Of a DNA stretch of 64,000 nucleotides, positions 23,521 through 37,014 are shown piece by piece. The position numbers and the translations under genes were made by a program. Source of the DNA: Acestrorhynchus altus (Eukaryota; Chordata; Actinopteri; Characiformes; Acestrorhynchidae); assembly GCA_034509495.1 (NCBI GenBank), contig CM067507.1, positions 17,375,950 to 17,439,949 on the forward strand, given 5' to 3'. Position 1 is the stretch's first letter, and each line of letters begins with the position of its first letter. Below the pieces are notes generated by a model, which worked only from the letters and a program-made list of their open reading frames with translations, was not told the origin of the DNA and ran no database searches.

Positions 23521-25791
23521 TTGTTAAAGGTATTGTTAAGTATTTTATGTTTTCCTCTGTTTTGCTATTGTGCTCTAAGACTAGATTCTAAGACTGTTCT
23601 GATTGGCTGCCCTGCATTGTTTCCAATTCAAAAGCAGTCCAGTATGAAACACTTCTTATAGCTTCAGTTTTAATGAGAGGAGATAAACCTCTTTGGGCTT
23701 AATAGGAAGGTATGTCTATAAGCCTGGCTTTGTAGTACATCACAAAGACTTCATTACCTTGTAGTTATCATGTGTTTTAAAACTTTATAGTGATAGTAAT
23801 AAAATTACTATTGTATTATTTATGATCAAGACGCATATTAATGATTAAGTGTAAAGTTATTTTCAAATTAAATACAGAATAATATATTTATGCATTAAAT
23901 TAAGGAAATGTTCTTATGTTAAGGAGGCTATTAATGCACAGGCATGCTTAACACACAGTACACCATGTGACACAACTTGCAGTTCTCTTCAAGCAGCCCA
24001 TCTTTCTTCTCATTTACAGTCAGAATGAAGGGGAGGCAGTCATCCATCCAGCCTTCAGCTCAGCTAGTGCAGCCTGCTCGAGGCTGACAAACAGCCGCTC
24101 TCTGAGCTGAGAAATGAGAGGCACAACCAGAGGGTAGAAACTAGTAACATTTAAAGTGTTCTAAGCTTCACTACAGCATGGAAAGTGGACACTGACCCAT
24201 TTTAAAACTATAAGACACATGGAGTCAAATTTGGCAATTAGACATCCTATTTATTATATTAATTGTTTGGTTGTGGGGGGAGGGGCTCTCGTTTTATTGG
24301 TTTTGTCCTGCCAACAGTGGCCCACACCCATTGCGGCCCACTGGGATGTTTCCCGGTTCTCCCAATGGCCAGTCCATCCATCAGAGAACAGTTGAAGTTA
24401 AAAGAGAAAGAGGGTGACCACTGAAACCAAATTTCAATTCATATTTTAATTCATATTCATATTGTAAATGTCTTTCTTCATTGACGCCACAGAAAAATAT
24501 AAACAGCATGTTTCACTTGTGATGAGTTGAGTATATGAGTGCATCCAGCCAACAGCTAAGGGTATCTGCATATTACAGTCACTTCTCTGGGGTAGATTTT
24601 AATTAAATAGATGAAAAACACTGGTGTTTCTCACAGACAGGTATAATTATGTGTCACCTGCAGACGTTGGTAGCCTGGGTGAGCAGATTTCTCAAATTTG
24701 TTTGTTTGTTATAGTGTGAACGTTAGCCTCCCTAGTGTTTGTCAGCAAGTTCCCTTTGTTGTTTTTTTTCCCACGGTTTGATTCTTTAAGTAAATTCACA
24801 AAACCCTGCGAGTACATCTGCTTCCCTTTGTCTTCATCTGAGAATCTCAGCATACTCAAATGTTGTACAGCTCTGTGTAAATAATTTTTGAAACGTTTGA
24901 AAATGACTAATTACTTAAATGTTAATCATTCTTATTTTACTTGAATTTCTATTCAAACTTGAGAGCATTTTTTCCTTCTGTAAATTTGCCATTTTTGAGA
25001 TGTGTATTTTTCATTGGACAGCAATGATATATCACATATGTGGGTTTTACATTTTCTGATAGATTTGAGAAGCTTTTTAATATAATTTAATTTATTTCTT
25101 GCTCCTGCTCCCCCTACAGTCAGGAAATGTAATTCACTCTTTCAGCCACCTCTAGAGAACACGCATTACACAAAGTCACAAAGCGTGATTACAAATGTGT
25201 TGAACCTACAGCAGAAACAATAGCAGTGCTATTCTTACTATAATTACAGGTTAGAGAAGCATGATTCGGAACCTGTTATTTTAGGGTAAAAATGCTACAT
25301 AATGTTGCTTTAATGCTAGTTACATAGAGTTTTGGGTAGCATATGGTCTTAACATTGTAAGTAGGCACAATCTTTTCATGCAGATGCACTTTGAAATAAA
25401 ATAGGGAGACAAAAAATAACTTCACAATGGGTTGCAAAAACCAACCCACCCAAAACAACCCTGGACTGTCAGTAAGAAGTTCAGACAAAGGCTCTGATGA
25501 GGACCAAGGGTTTAGAGTCAAATATGGGTCTCTGCCCAGAAGCTGCACAGTCACTTTTCTACTTCATAATTGCCATCTAGAAAGAAAGGAGGAAGACACA
25601 AAATCATAATGAGGAAAATAATTAATATACTCGAATTTGTGGGCTGCATTTTTGACCCGAGTGTCCACTAACAGACACACACCGCAGAGGCTGCCCTGTG
25701 GGAAGTTCTGCTGGATGTTATTTCATTTTGTTTCCAGCTCTCATGAGCTAATCAAATGAATAAGATAATGCTCCCATGCCCTCAGGCACTG

Positions 25792-25792
<1 letters not shown>
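23521..25792. other. Gene-free interval
   Basis: AT-rich with no exon. A short G/C-rich stretch at 24270-24390 could be a decayed SINE, but it is not assigned. Confidence 0.4.

Positions 25793-25872
<80 letters not shown>
25793..25872 (+). repeat. (CA)40 microsatellite
   Basis: An uninterrupted CA run of about 80 bases. The Cys-Val open frame across its complement is a repeat translation. Confidence 0.98.
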
Positions 25873-25876
<4 letters not shown>

Positions 25877-26329
25877 CTCATCCCTCTGTTTCTCCTGGAA
25901 GGAGTGAAACAACAGATTCACATCTGTAAAAATGGTACACATATTACATATTGTTCTGCACTTGATTGCATCAATGAGATATGAAGGATGAATCTGCACA
26001 AAGGAAGTCTAATTTATACAAAGCACATCAAATATTGTGGGGAACATTTTTGTCTCTGTCATAATAAAATTCTGTATACTAGGTTATAATGAAGATAAGG
26101 GGAATGGGAAAGTTTACTGGGGCTCTCTTGAATTGAAGCACTTTCTATGCGAGAAAGCGATGGGTGCACTCAGTTTGTGTGTCTTAATGCTTTCAGATGC
26201 TTTCTTTTTTCTGATACAATATCACTGATATGGAAAATTGATTTCCATATGATTATTGACTTAATGATTAAGGTGAAAACATGTGCTATTCCAGTAAGGA
26301 AGCTCAAGACAGTGTATGTTGCATTTGAC

Positions 26330-26470
26330 TTTAGTCATGCTGACTGCCCTGGTTGATCATGCTAGTCATGCAGGTCATGTAGGTCAACCAGTTTGGTGCT
26401 GCAGGTTATGCTAGTCATGCTGGTTACCTAGGTCAACAAGTTTGGCCTTGCAGGTCACGATGGTCAACCA
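26330..26470 (+). repeat. Degenerate GTCATGCTGGT-type tandem repeat
   Basis: Repeated variants of (A/G)GTCATGC, GGTCAACCA and TAGTCATGCTGGTTAC over about 140 bases. This type of degenerate array is common in teleost intergenic DNA. Confidence 0.65.
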
Positions 26471-27339
26471 TGGGCTATTCCCATTCAAGTTGTCCTAAGG
26501 TTTCTAAGGTAAACTATCTGGGTTTGAATGATGTGCTGCAGATGATGTAACCCTTGTGCTTCATTACATTCTGGCACATACGGACATTAAAGACTGTTGT
26601 TATTTGTGGAATTTAGATCAACATTCTGCTAACCAAACTCACCACTAAAAACCCCTAGAAACTGGGCTTTTATTGCATGAGCAACATGAGTGAACTGGTG
26701 GCAACATCACATGCACACTGATTCTCAACCTGGGCACCCTACAAGACAGAGCATTGAACCCTTTGCTTTACTCTTCATTCACGTATGACTGCATGAGCAG
26801 ACATTTCTCCAATTCCATCATACAGTATAATATCACCATTGTGGATCGGAGCTACAATAATAATGAGACAGACTAATGGGAGGAGGTCAGCCTCCTGGCA
26901 GGCTAAAGCTCCTTCCACACTGGTAGTACACTTTAGCAGGCCAGAGGCAGACCACTCCCCCCTCTAGACTGGAGGGGATATCATGAAAAATGTCAGTTTC
27001 AAATTCCTAGGGATCACTATTACCAATGACCTCAAAGGGGTGCTGCTCATCTCTTCCACAGTTAACACAGCCATGGTATGACAGTTACCCAGCAGTCCAT
27101 GATCCCTTGGTAAGGCAGATATATTGCCAAAGACACTTCCACTGGGATATATACACTTACATTCCATATATATGCTTATTCTGCTTATACACTTCCATCC
27201 GGTATATATATATAGCTGGCATTTCCCACTTTTTCTGAAATAACTTAGACTTTACTGTACCTGTCTACTGACATCAACTGGCAGTTTTTCTTCACATTTC
27301 TTTCAAATTCTTTCATCAAATGGTCTCACATTTTCCTGA
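26471..27339. other. Gene-free interval
   Basis: Possible LINE-like debris near 26.7-27.1 kb (on the + strand, a stretch like the extreme 3' coding part of a non-LTR element), too decayed to name. Short ATATATAT runs at about 27160-27215. Confidence 0.35.
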
Positions 27340-27870
27340 AGCCCCCTCTGGTACAAAAAATAATTCACATTAAGCAGAATTTGATGCAGCAAAGCAGCCC
27401 CAAATCCTGACATTTCCATCTCTATCCTCCATGTTCTTATGCTGAAATTATTTGGTTTGTGCTAAACATGTCTTCTGTAACTGTATCCAAATAACTCAAC
27501 TTTGGATTCATTTTTCCAAAGCAGTCCTAATTTTTGTCTTTTGACAGTTTCATTCTTGCACACCTCCAAGTCTCTTTCTGAAGGTAGAATGTTTTAGCTC
27601 TACTGTGAGCTACCAGAAGAAGATCCTGTGGTGACACTTCAAAATTGTTGTAGATTTCTTTACACATCTTGTGATTTACTCTTGGGTTGAACTTGCTAGG
27701 ACTTCCTGTTCACCTGGTCACGTTGGAAATGATTTTACATGTAAATTATTTTCTGGACATCGGCCGGTATCTAATTATTTTTAAACCACTTCCCAATCCT
27801 CTACAACCTTCTTTCTGAAGGCCACAGTGAGCTCTTGTGATCCCAACAGGGATCCAACAGTGATCCAACA
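27340..27870 (-). mobile_element. Tc1/mariner-like relic
   Basis: The - strand carries decayed Tc1-type transposase sequence. Recognisable features are the CCTCCATGTTCTTATGCTG, CAACTTTGGATTCATTTTTCC and CTTGGGTTGAACTTGCTAGG blocks, which sit in the order expected of a reversed catalytic-to-N-terminal Tc1 coding region. No open frame remains and the terminal repeats were not found. Confidence 0.45.
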
Positions 27871-28439
27871 GGGATTCCAATTCAACAATCAAGAGCAAAC
27901 CAAACTAATGTCTGAGGTTTAAATAAAACAGACTCCTGCAATGTCCCCTCTAATCACATTCTAATCATCTGCAGCTGATTCAAATGTTAGCCATTTTAAG
28001 TAGTAACAAGTGTGGAAGACTTCATCCTCTCACTGCATCTCTACTAATTACATTCTACAAGGTTTTTTTTTTCACTTTACAGTTTTTGGCAAAACCAAAA
28101 AAACTGTGCAAGAATCCATGGCATGGGAGTTCCAGGTTTAGACTGATGTTGTTCATAGATAACAGTCTCTGGCATCCTTACCGAGTTTGAATCTGTATAG
28201 TCAGTTCTCACTTTGCATCTCAAATTTTATTACCATCAGTGCTAATGAAAATTATGAAAACAACATTCCTTGCTTTCACTGTGCAACACTATAATTATAC
28301 TGTAATGCAGAGACAATGGATACATGACCAATATATGTCCATTAATAGTTATAATTTAACAAATAACATTATATACATCATGATCTTATAAAATACCACA
28401 CTTCCACTGCAGTGCTCTTGTTGTTTGTCGAAGACTTAA

Positions 28440-28760
28440 AATTTGGCTGAAAGTCAGGCCAGATGCTGTAGGGAGGCTGGTGGTAGACTGGGCAGCCAGC
28501 TTAAATTGGGCTATTCATCTTAGCTGTGTGGGCGCTAACAGACTGTCCCTCTGCTTCAATGTCTCTCCATCATTAAGACACCCCCTCTTCTGAGGAGGTC
28601 AAGGCATCTTGTCGTTTAATTCTGCTGACGCCTTCCTGTCAGGCCGAGAACAAACAAGTGCCCTCAGTAAATTTACAGCGCTTGCTCATGCACTTCACAT
28701 CACCTGATGGCTCTGACTTAATTTTCCCTTTCCTCCTGGTCCAAGAACAAGGCAGTAAAT
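28440..28760. other. Unique-looking, balanced-composition island
   Basis: About 320 bases with no simple repeat, no transposon resemblance and no long frame, in the middle of repeat-rich DNA. It includes TTAATTCTGCTGAC and CTGACTTAATTTTCC motifs. It is a candidate conserved non-coding element; this is inference only. Confidence 0.25.
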
Positions 28761-29199
28761 ATTAATCAAATTCCAATTTCCTTCTGAGCTGCACAGCATT
28801 CCTGTTCCAAGCAACTGTATATAGTTAAAAAAAATACAAGCACATCAGAACTAGTTGACCTTTTGCTTCTGGTAATCATTTTCTGTGAAGGTGAGCAGAC
28901 TGCTCCTCTTGCCTCTGGGCTAAACAGAGAATTGTCTTCTGATCTCATTCTCTGAGTGCCTCTTATTTCCCCTGTCAGCTGTCTTCTCAGGCATCTGTCT
29001 GCATCACTGACACTTGATAAGCCTCTTAAAGAACAGAAAATCAAAAGGATTCAGCACACGAGCTACTATAGATTCTGCACATTTGATTCAAAGCTGTTTT
29101 CCATGCTGAAAAGTGCTGTTTATCAGCCAAGTTGGGCGATGGCACAATGCTGATTGTGGCATATTGACGTGTTCATGATGCTGTTGGCAACATGGATCA

Positions 29200-29582
29200 A
29201 AAAAATCATATTGTGATATATTTTAGCTGAATGGTCATATACAATATTGTGTGATGTGTGATAATATATGATGTGAAAAATACAATGTGAAGAAAATAGG
29301 ACACCCCATGTTTTTGCAATATCTTTTTACTATATTTAAACATACTGACATTTGAGAGCACGAATGGTGGTTGAGTGGAGCAGAGTAGAGGAGAAGCTAA
29401 AAGCAGGGCATGGAGCAGAGCAAGGAACAGAAAAAACTTGTTCTGCAAGATTGGAAGAGAACTTATTTAAAAATTTTAACACTTGATACAAACAGTATTG
29501 TCTCAACCCATATCTTGCTCTATTTAAATCCCAATATCAATATAAATATCAATGTAAATATCAACATATCGCCCAGCTCTAT
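29200..29582 (+). mobile_element. MITE with CGATAT-type ends, copy 1
   Basis: Dense ATATTGTGATATATxxTAGCTGAATG sequence at the left and ATATCGCCCAGCTCT at the right. A GTGGAGCAGAGTAGAGGAGAAGC block lies in the middle. The same element in the opposite orientation is at 60148-60505. The GGGCTGGGCGATAT end is characteristic of a fish MITE family. Confidence 0.65.
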
Positions 29583-31922
29583 TACACGTGTAACAAAATG
29601 GTGTCAACTTCATTTTCACTGTCCACTGTTTTAAAATAAAACAAGAGGAACTTGGCTTGCAAATCTACTATCATTGTTTTCACCCAATTTCATGTAGTTT
29701 TTCAAAAACAGTTAAAAAACACCTGGTCACAATATTTGTCTTGAGTATCAGGATTAGATTAGGATCAGGCCAAGCCACATAAAAATGTGTAAAATGTGTA
29801 AAACAGATACAAATCTGATCACTCAAACCAGTCAATAGAATTGAGCAGTGTAAAAGCATCAGTCTCTCCAACATGCATCCAACAAGCAAAACTCCTACCA
29901 GTACAATTGTAACTCCTGCCACTACTACAGAAACCTCTCCCCATGTAAGCTGAAGCTGTCCCCTAAGTATGTCCAAAAGTGCCCCAGATTTGGCCTAAAT
30001 GTGCTATCTGGGTTAGTACAGCCCAGGAAGGGGCTAAATGGATAAACAGCTGGTTGCAACATGAACAAGTCTGCATATTCCATCCCACACAGCAACTGGA
30101 TTTCAGTCCAATTTGACACATGACCACTAAGTGTAAATGCATGCAGTTAAAATTTGATCAGGATACAATCCAGATACTAGTCCCATAATGTGACTGGGTA
30201 TAAAAAGTTTGCAGAGAAGAAGACAAAACTGTAAACCAAAACAAGTTTAGTTCTCATTTAAGACTTCAAATACTTTTATAAAGCATCAGCAAACACTACA
30301 GCAACAGGTTCTTTCTAGTGTTTAATGGGCTTGTAGGAATGAATTCCCTTTTCTGAAAGTTGTGTAGTTAGGTCAATCGAGAAAATGTGTTATGGTGTGC
30401 AGTGATTTATGATCTAGCACTGCATGTGCTACTGCATGGAAATATGACATAAATAGACAGGAGCATTTAAGCATACGAAAACACAGTTTGCACAGGAAAA
30501 CATTTCTGTTTTCTATATTTATTGTGTATATTGTTTCTGTCCAATGAAACACATATATCTCCAAAAAGGCAAAATTGTCCTTAATTTTGAATGAATGTTA
30601 ATTTTAAATCAGTTTATTTTACTATTTTATGAGCATTTCTGCTGTTCTATACATCCAAATTGATTCACACAGTGTATAGATCATTCACATGGTTCAAATG
30701 ATGTCTGTTTTCTTTGGACAGCAGCAATATAAACCCATATGTGTTTTTTATTTGAACTTATTATTCATGCAAATCTTTGATTTGTTCTGAATGAGAGGAG
30801 CAACACAATGAGCATAAAAGCTTCCAGACAGGTGTACTGTATGATACAGCGTACTATATTTAGCTTTCTATGCTCTGTTGCATGTATTTTGGATTAAGCA
30901 AGAGGAAAACATGTAAGTGGCTTTAAAAAAGGCTTCATTATTGAGGTTTGGCTTTGTCTGTAACCATGATAAGAAAGATCTGACTGATCAGCCTGTTTTT
31001 TTTACAGCACCCAACATCACTGAATCAAATCTATGGCTGAAATAGCTCTATCTAGGGATTGACTACTTAGTTCACTAAGCATCAGTAGAAACACAGATGA
31101 ATACAGACACTTCAGCAATGCACATCAGCACCAGTCAACCATAATTCAGCCATAATGCAACCATAATTCAACATTTATTTAATGTTCTTTGCTATCTGAA
31201 CTGTGTCCTGTCCTTGTGATAGAAAACATTAAAGAATTTATGTGTTTTTGACTGTAAAAGGGCTTTAATAATGTGTACATCATGTGCTGTGGCTTTGTCA
31301 GTAGAACCTACAGAAGAGATGCATTTGGCAGCTCTGAGGGACTGTGTTTTGAAAGAATGGTGGTCCAGCCCTTCCGTACAGTTCCAGGGATTCATAGAAT
31401 TTACATTTCAAAGCAGGAAAGAGAGCAGATGTTTCTGAGATTCGAATGAAAGTAAAATATTGCTTTCGTTCTTCTATTTCACTTTACATTGCTGAATAAA
31501 TTGCTGATTTTACAGTTACTAAACTATACTAAGACACTTTTTTAGTTTTCTTCTAACTTACCACCAGCCGGTAGCATATCATTATTTATAATTTAAAAAA
31601 ATGTTCAGACTGTCTGGCCCTCCCAAGGAGAAAGATACAGTTCACCTTGAGACTTCCTACTTTTAAATTGCTGAGTATGTGCCCTCAGGCAGAGTGCCAC
31701 TGCATTGAGACCTTGCCTGTGGGCATGGCATTTCTGCAGATTCACTGCAACACACACGTGCAGGACACTGACTGCACTAATGAGACACCAGGGAATCAGA
31801 GGCAGGAGTGATGCCTGTCAGACTGAATGTGTATGTGAGAGGCAGAGAGAGTATGGGCAAATGGTGAGAGAGCACAAGAGAGTACAGAGAGAGGGGGGGG
31901 GGTGTAGACATGGTACGAGCGA

Positions 31923-31925
<3 letters not shown>
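29583..31925. other. Gene-free interval
   Basis: AT-rich with no exon or recognised transposon. Two near-identical phrases (CAGCCATAATGCAACCATAATTCA region, 31144-31172) form a short tandem duplication. Confidence 0.4.
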
Positions 31926-31977
<52 letters not shown>

Positions 31978-31990
31978 CGAGAGCGAGAAA
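31926..31990 (+). repeat. (GA)n microsatellite
   Basis: GA run ending in GCGAGA variants. Arg-Glu and Ser-Leu frames over it are artefacts of the repeat. Confidence 0.97.
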
Positions 31991-32164
31991 GCAAGAGTGA
32001 ATAAACAAATATAGAGGTAGAGGCAGAGAGAATGAGAGTCACATGTGAATGAATGTGAGTCACAAAGAGCAAAGTGAGGATAGAGATTTATGGAGAGGAA
32101 GTGAGCAAGTGGGTTTGGATTTTACACCCCCAAATTAAAAATTAAGTGTTGAAAATAACAATAA

Positions 32165-32165
<1 letters not shown>

Positions 32166-32222
<57 letters not shown>
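32166..32222 (+). repeat. (CA)28 microsatellite
   Basis: Uninterrupted CA run. Confidence 0.98.
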
Positions 32223-32224
<2 letters not shown>

Positions 32225-32852
32225 TTACAATCTTTCAGTCATCAACCTGAACAACTTCTAGTTTCTAGGTTTGTCCAATTAAGCAGTTAGCTAGACTGCA
32301 TGTAACACTCTGAAAAGCCCAGCCCTCTGAGAGCTCATCCCAAGAGCTCAAACAAAGGAAGCTGCTGAAAGCAGTCAGGGAAGGTGTGAAACACAGACTC
32401 AGACTTATTCCAGAAAATGCAGCCTGGAAGAACAGGAGGGTTAAACATGAACACAAAGACATTAGTGGGTACAGCTCATTGTAGAATTCTCCATTGGACA
32501 GAGTGCCTATGTATAATAGCCTCCATAAACACTGCATGCCATCAGGAACAGAGAGAGTGGGGAGGATCAACATCCTTTCAACTCCTGAAAAAGGTACAGC
32601 TTTTCCAGCTGTGGAGAATGAGCTGATTGCTAACACATGACTCCTTTCAAAGGAATTTGAAAAAATGGCTCATGCAGTTCCACTGGACAAAAACGTGTTT
32701 GGGAGGAGTTTGGGAGAAGGACACTGCCTCAAATCCCTCTCTCTATTATTATGTGGTCTATAGAACAGCTCCTCTCCCCTCACACAATTTTGCACCCAAA
32801 AACCACCCAGTTCTGCCTTCTCTTGCACTCATGCTCTATCTTTGCTCGTCAA

Positions 32853-32872
32853 GGGGGGGGGGGGGGGGGGGG
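32853..32872 (+). repeat. 20-base G run
   Basis: Twenty consecutive G, G-quadruplex prone and prone to sequencing length error. Confidence 0.95.
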
Positions 32873-33177
32873 TCTGGCTTTTAGCCTTATCAACTGAAGT
32901 TGCCCAGAATTCAACACCAAAGTGTGGTCCACACTTCACAAACTGAAGCATAAAAACTGGAACCAGCTGATTGTTTGATCACATTCTGCTGCATTAGGAT
33001 AAGCTGCTTATCATAGTTCGGTCCACCAAATCTTTAAAACAGTGCCATACCAAGTCCAGTCCAAAGAATTGTGTCCTGTCCAAAATGCAAGGCCAAGGCC
33101 AAATACAAAACTCTAGGTGGTTGCCAGTGGTATCCATTGAATACCATTCAGAGAAAGATGAAAATAAAGACAGAAAA

Positions 33178-33181
<4 letters not shown>

Positions 33182-33238
<57 letters not shown>
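33182..33238 (+). repeat. (GA)28 microsatellite
   Basis: Uninterrupted GA run. Overlapping open frames on both strands are repeat translations. Confidence 0.98.
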
Positions 33239-33242
<4 letters not shown>

Positions 33243-33439
33243 TAAAGACAAACAGAGGGAAAGAAGGAAAGATAAAGGTACAAGATATATATATGACTAA
33301 AATAGACCCCAAGAATTTTGTAACATTTTGTAGCATGATTTGTGCACACGTCAAACATATACTTTATGGCCAGTTCCACATTACTTTAAAGCAAAATCAG
33401 GGACCAGGGATAGTCCAGGCCACCACATCAAGTAAGGTT

Positions 33440-33560
33440 TATTTTTTTAGTTATGGTTAAGGTTACGGTTAAACTCAGGGTCCAGTTTAGGTAACTGTTA
33501 AGGTTTGGGATAAGTTTAGTTTTAGGATGAGGTGTTAGGTTTAGTTAAAGTAATACAATT
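33440..33560 (+). repeat. Degenerate GGTTAAGG-like repeat
   Basis: Variants of GGTTAAGGTT, GGTTTAGTTA and TTAGGTTTAG in a row, resembling the array at 19130-19345. Confidence 0.55.
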
Positions 33561-33718
33561 ACACTGGTTATCTGGGCTGCATTATTAAGACACACATCTG
33601 CACATACTAAGTGGAGTCTCAAACTACATTTAGTATACATACCTTTTCTGAAATTCCTCTTAAGACCAGGCTGAACAAGAAAATATTGGGATATAAAGAA
33701 ATAGAGAAAGAAAAAGGA

Positions 33719-33721
33719 GAG

Positions 33722-33768
<47 letters not shown>

Positions 33769-33795
33769 GCGAGAGAGAGAGAGCGAGAGAGAGAT
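33719..33795 (+). repeat. (GA)n microsatellite with GCGA variants
   Basis: GA run interrupted at intervals by GCGA. Confidence 0.97.
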
Positions 33796-33811
33796 ATGAG
33801 CTGACATAATA

Positions 33812-33885
33812 GACTGATTGATTGATTGATTGATTGATAAATACTTTATTGATCCCTTGGAGGGAAATTCATTGGAAAACAGTAC
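33812..33885 (-). mobile_element. LINE 3' end with (GATT)n tail
   Basis: A GATT tandem run followed by AATACTTTATTGATCCC and GGAGGGAAATTCATTGG. This is the reversed 3' terminus of a fish non-LTR retrotransposon (L2/Rex-like), which ends in a short tandem repeat. Only the tip was inserted, as expected for 5' truncation. Confidence 0.7.
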
Positions 33886-35534
33886 ACTTGGAAGAAAGGA
33901 AGAAATAAACACACCCAGACTATGTTGCATGAGGAGCATAATTTAGGTAGATAAAAAAAAAAAACATCCAAGCACTTAAAGCACACATAGTTCAACACAG
34001 ACTAGGGAGTGACATGATGATGATGACAATGGTGATGCATTAATTGGAGGGTGCAGATGTTCCCACGGCGTCCTAAATTAAGCAGATCTGAGCTGAGAAA
34101 GGCCATGGCATTGAGGATGAGAGTGAGGGCGGGGAGTGTGGTGGTAGCACAAACAGGAGAGTGTTTATAAACAGGGAAGCAAAGCAGTGCTGCTGAAGCA
34201 GAGCTGAAAATGTTTATAACATGCAAAATGTTGTCAGGGGTGATATACTGCACTCTGCTCCCAAATTAGAAAATGATGCAAGAATTCACGCTTCTAATGC
34301 CGGAACGTGATTAGAGGAAAATCTCAACTCGCTCTCACTCTCTGAGCTGATCATTCTGTCTGGGCAACTGTATTGGTGATAACAATCGTATCAGATACTC
34401 AATCGACTAGAAAAAAACTAGAGGTGTATTGTGTGGCTCTACCTTAGGGAATACGTGTGGAGGAGGGAGGGATACAGTTTCTGTCAGTGTCAGCTTTACA
34501 TGAGAATAATGCAGGTTATCTCACCGGATGATTTTCTCACACTTGGTGTTGAGCCAAAGCAATACTGGACACAGCCTATTAAACATGCAACACTGCGATA
34601 GGAACACAGGGTCAGCAGTGGTAAAAGAAGGCTTTTAAACAAAAGCTGTGAAAATGCCTAATCATGCTGAGGTGAATGTGTAACCGAACATAGGTTAAAA
34701 AGTAATCTTTAGTTTACTAGTGTTTTTATAAGAGTCTAGTGACTGTGGGAGAGGAATGAATGGAATGCACCTCTGAGTGCTACGTTATGACTGGGTCATA
34801 TGGGGTCATATGGGTCACTTCTTCAAGAAGTGAAGCCCTCTCCATCCATGTCCGTTACATTCCAATGATCAGCACAGCTCAAGATGAAAATGGGTTCCAT
34901 ATGTGGGGGCCCTAGATTTGTGAACTTCAGGGGTTTAAAAAGAGGAAAGGGTTCAACCGTCGCCAGAATCCCTTATTCGGCCAAGAGGAGTCCATGGGCT
35001 TCCTGTATGACATTGTCTTCTTTGTAATTAAACTTATTATTCAATCAAGACTGTCAGCGGAGATTTCTTCAGACTTCATCACAGCATCACCAAACAAATA
35101 AACAACAATTCCATTTTAAATTTTAAAAGAAGAAGAGTACAGAGATAGTAATTGTGTCCCATTTTGAAATAGCACTAGTAATCAAAATATACTGTTGATC
35201 TTTAAATCCACCAGACTGACTGTATAGAAGGTAAGATTAGGCACAGATACATTAACATGATGTGTGCAATCTTAGCCACAAATTATATCAAAAACAATTT
35301 GTATCGGTTCAAATGTCTCCAAAGGTCTCCTTTCTAATGAGTAAACTCACCTACTTTCAGGTCCTTACACACAGCTTTTTAAATGACAATTTACTCTTAC
35401 TCTCATCCAGAGAAACTGACCTTTCACAACAGTACATTAAAAACCATCGCAGACATCACGCTCATGTGGGGCTCACGTGATCAGGTTGGGTTGCCCAAAA
35501 GGGCCCCACTATTACAGCTCAGCGTAACCTCATA
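33886..35534. other. Gene-free interval
   Basis: Possible further LINE debris directly right of 33885 up to about 34250. The remainder is unclassified with no exon. Confidence 0.35.
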
Positions 35535-36642
35535 TACAGTGCATCCAAAAAGTATTCACTTCACTTCACTTTTTGCATATTTCATGTTACAGCCTTATTC
35601 CAAAATTCTACACACATTACCCCACAATGACAAAGTGAGAAAAGTTTGTTTGCACATTTATATAAAAAAAATAACTATATAATATAAATAAATATAAATA
35701 TAAAAATATAGAATGAACATAAGGATTCACAGCCTTTGCTCAATACTTTGTTGAAGCACCCTCGGTTTACAGCCTCAAGTCTTTTTGAGTATGATGCTAT
35801 AAGTTTGGCACACCTGTTTTCGGGAAGGTTCTCCCATTCTTCTTTATAAAACCTCTCAAGTTCCATCAATTAGATGGGAAGCAATGTGCACAGCTCTTTT
35901 CAGATCTTCCAGAGATGTTCAATCAGATTCAAGTCTGGGCTCTGGCTGGGCCACTCAAAGCCATTCACAGAGTTGTCCTGGAGCCACTCCTTTGTTATCC
36001 TGTCTGTGTCCTTAGAGCCGCTGTTCTGTTGGAAGATAAACCTTTGTCGCAGTCTGAGGTCCAGAGTACTCTGGAGCAGGTTATCATCATTGCAGTCATC
36101 TTTCCCTCAATCCTGACTAATCTCCCAGTTCCTGCTGCAGAAAAACATCCCCACAGCATGATACTGCCACAAACAGTGCATGGTTTCAGACTAATGGGTC
36201 CAGACATGATGCTTGGTATTCAGTCCAAAAAGTTAAATCTTTTTGTTTCGTTTATGCAGCCTGTTACAGCGCTTTGCAAGTTCCACCTGGGATTTATACA
36301 GTAATTCTAATTCCAATTCCTTTAGGTGCCTTTGGGCAAACACCAGATGGGCTGTCATGTGCCTTTCCGTCTGTGTGCTTTCACAAATCATGTCCAATCA
36401 ACTGAATTTGCCACAGATGTTCTCCAAACTGTAGAAACATCTGAGGGATGACCAATGAAAACAAGATGCACCTGAGCTCAATTTTGAATGTCATGGCAAA
36501 GGCTGTGAATGTACTTCTGTTATATTTTATATATGTATGTATGTCATCATGGGCTAATGTGTGTAGAATTTTTGAAATACATTTTGGAATAAGCGTGTAA
36601 CATAAACATGAAGCACTGTGAATATGTTCCAGATGCACTGTA
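35535..36642 (-). mobile_element. Tc1-like element with both ends, inactive
   Basis: TA-bounded, about 1.1 kb. The left end CAGTGCATCCAAAAAGTATTCAC and right end GTGAATATGTTCCAGATGCACTG are inverted repeats and match the ends of the 10548-11765 element, so it is the same family in opposite orientation. The - strand shows the GSIMLWGCFSAAGTGRLVRI catalytic block near 36100-36165 and a C-terminal MMELERFYKEEWENLPENRC piece near 35810-35869. Frame breaks make it inactive. Confidence 0.88.
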
Positions 36643-37014
36643 GAACCCACCAATTCTCTGTGCAACCTAGAGGGAGCTTCCATCAGAGATTCTGGTGGGC
36701 ATCCCTATGTGGGGTCAATATGGAACCCAAGGACTAAACTTTCTAGTTATCAACTGGGCAACCCATAGGGGCACCACAAAGACATGTTGTTCAGCATGTA
36801 TCTCCATTTTTGTCTTTTTTGTCTGCTCTGTACACTGTGTAAATAATTCTGGGTGAACAGACCAATAAAATGCTCTGGAATTCATTGAAATAAACTCATA
36901 TTTTACATTAAACTCCATTCAAAGATACTTCCCTATAATGTCTCTATTTTGCAGATACATGTTTTTCATTGAATCATGTTATAGAGGTACGTAAGTGAAG
37001 AATTTGTGCAACAT
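36643..37014. other. Gene-free interval
   Basis: Nothing recognised. Confidence 0.4.

Noticed and set aside
31705..32072. Open frames rich in Arg-Glu or Ser-Leu over the GA repeat
   Set aside because: They are translations of the (GA)n microsatellite on both strands; no coding composition outside the repeat.
33071..33460. Several long overlapping frames over the (GA)28 tract
   Set aside because: Opened only because a dinucleotide repeat contains no stop codons.
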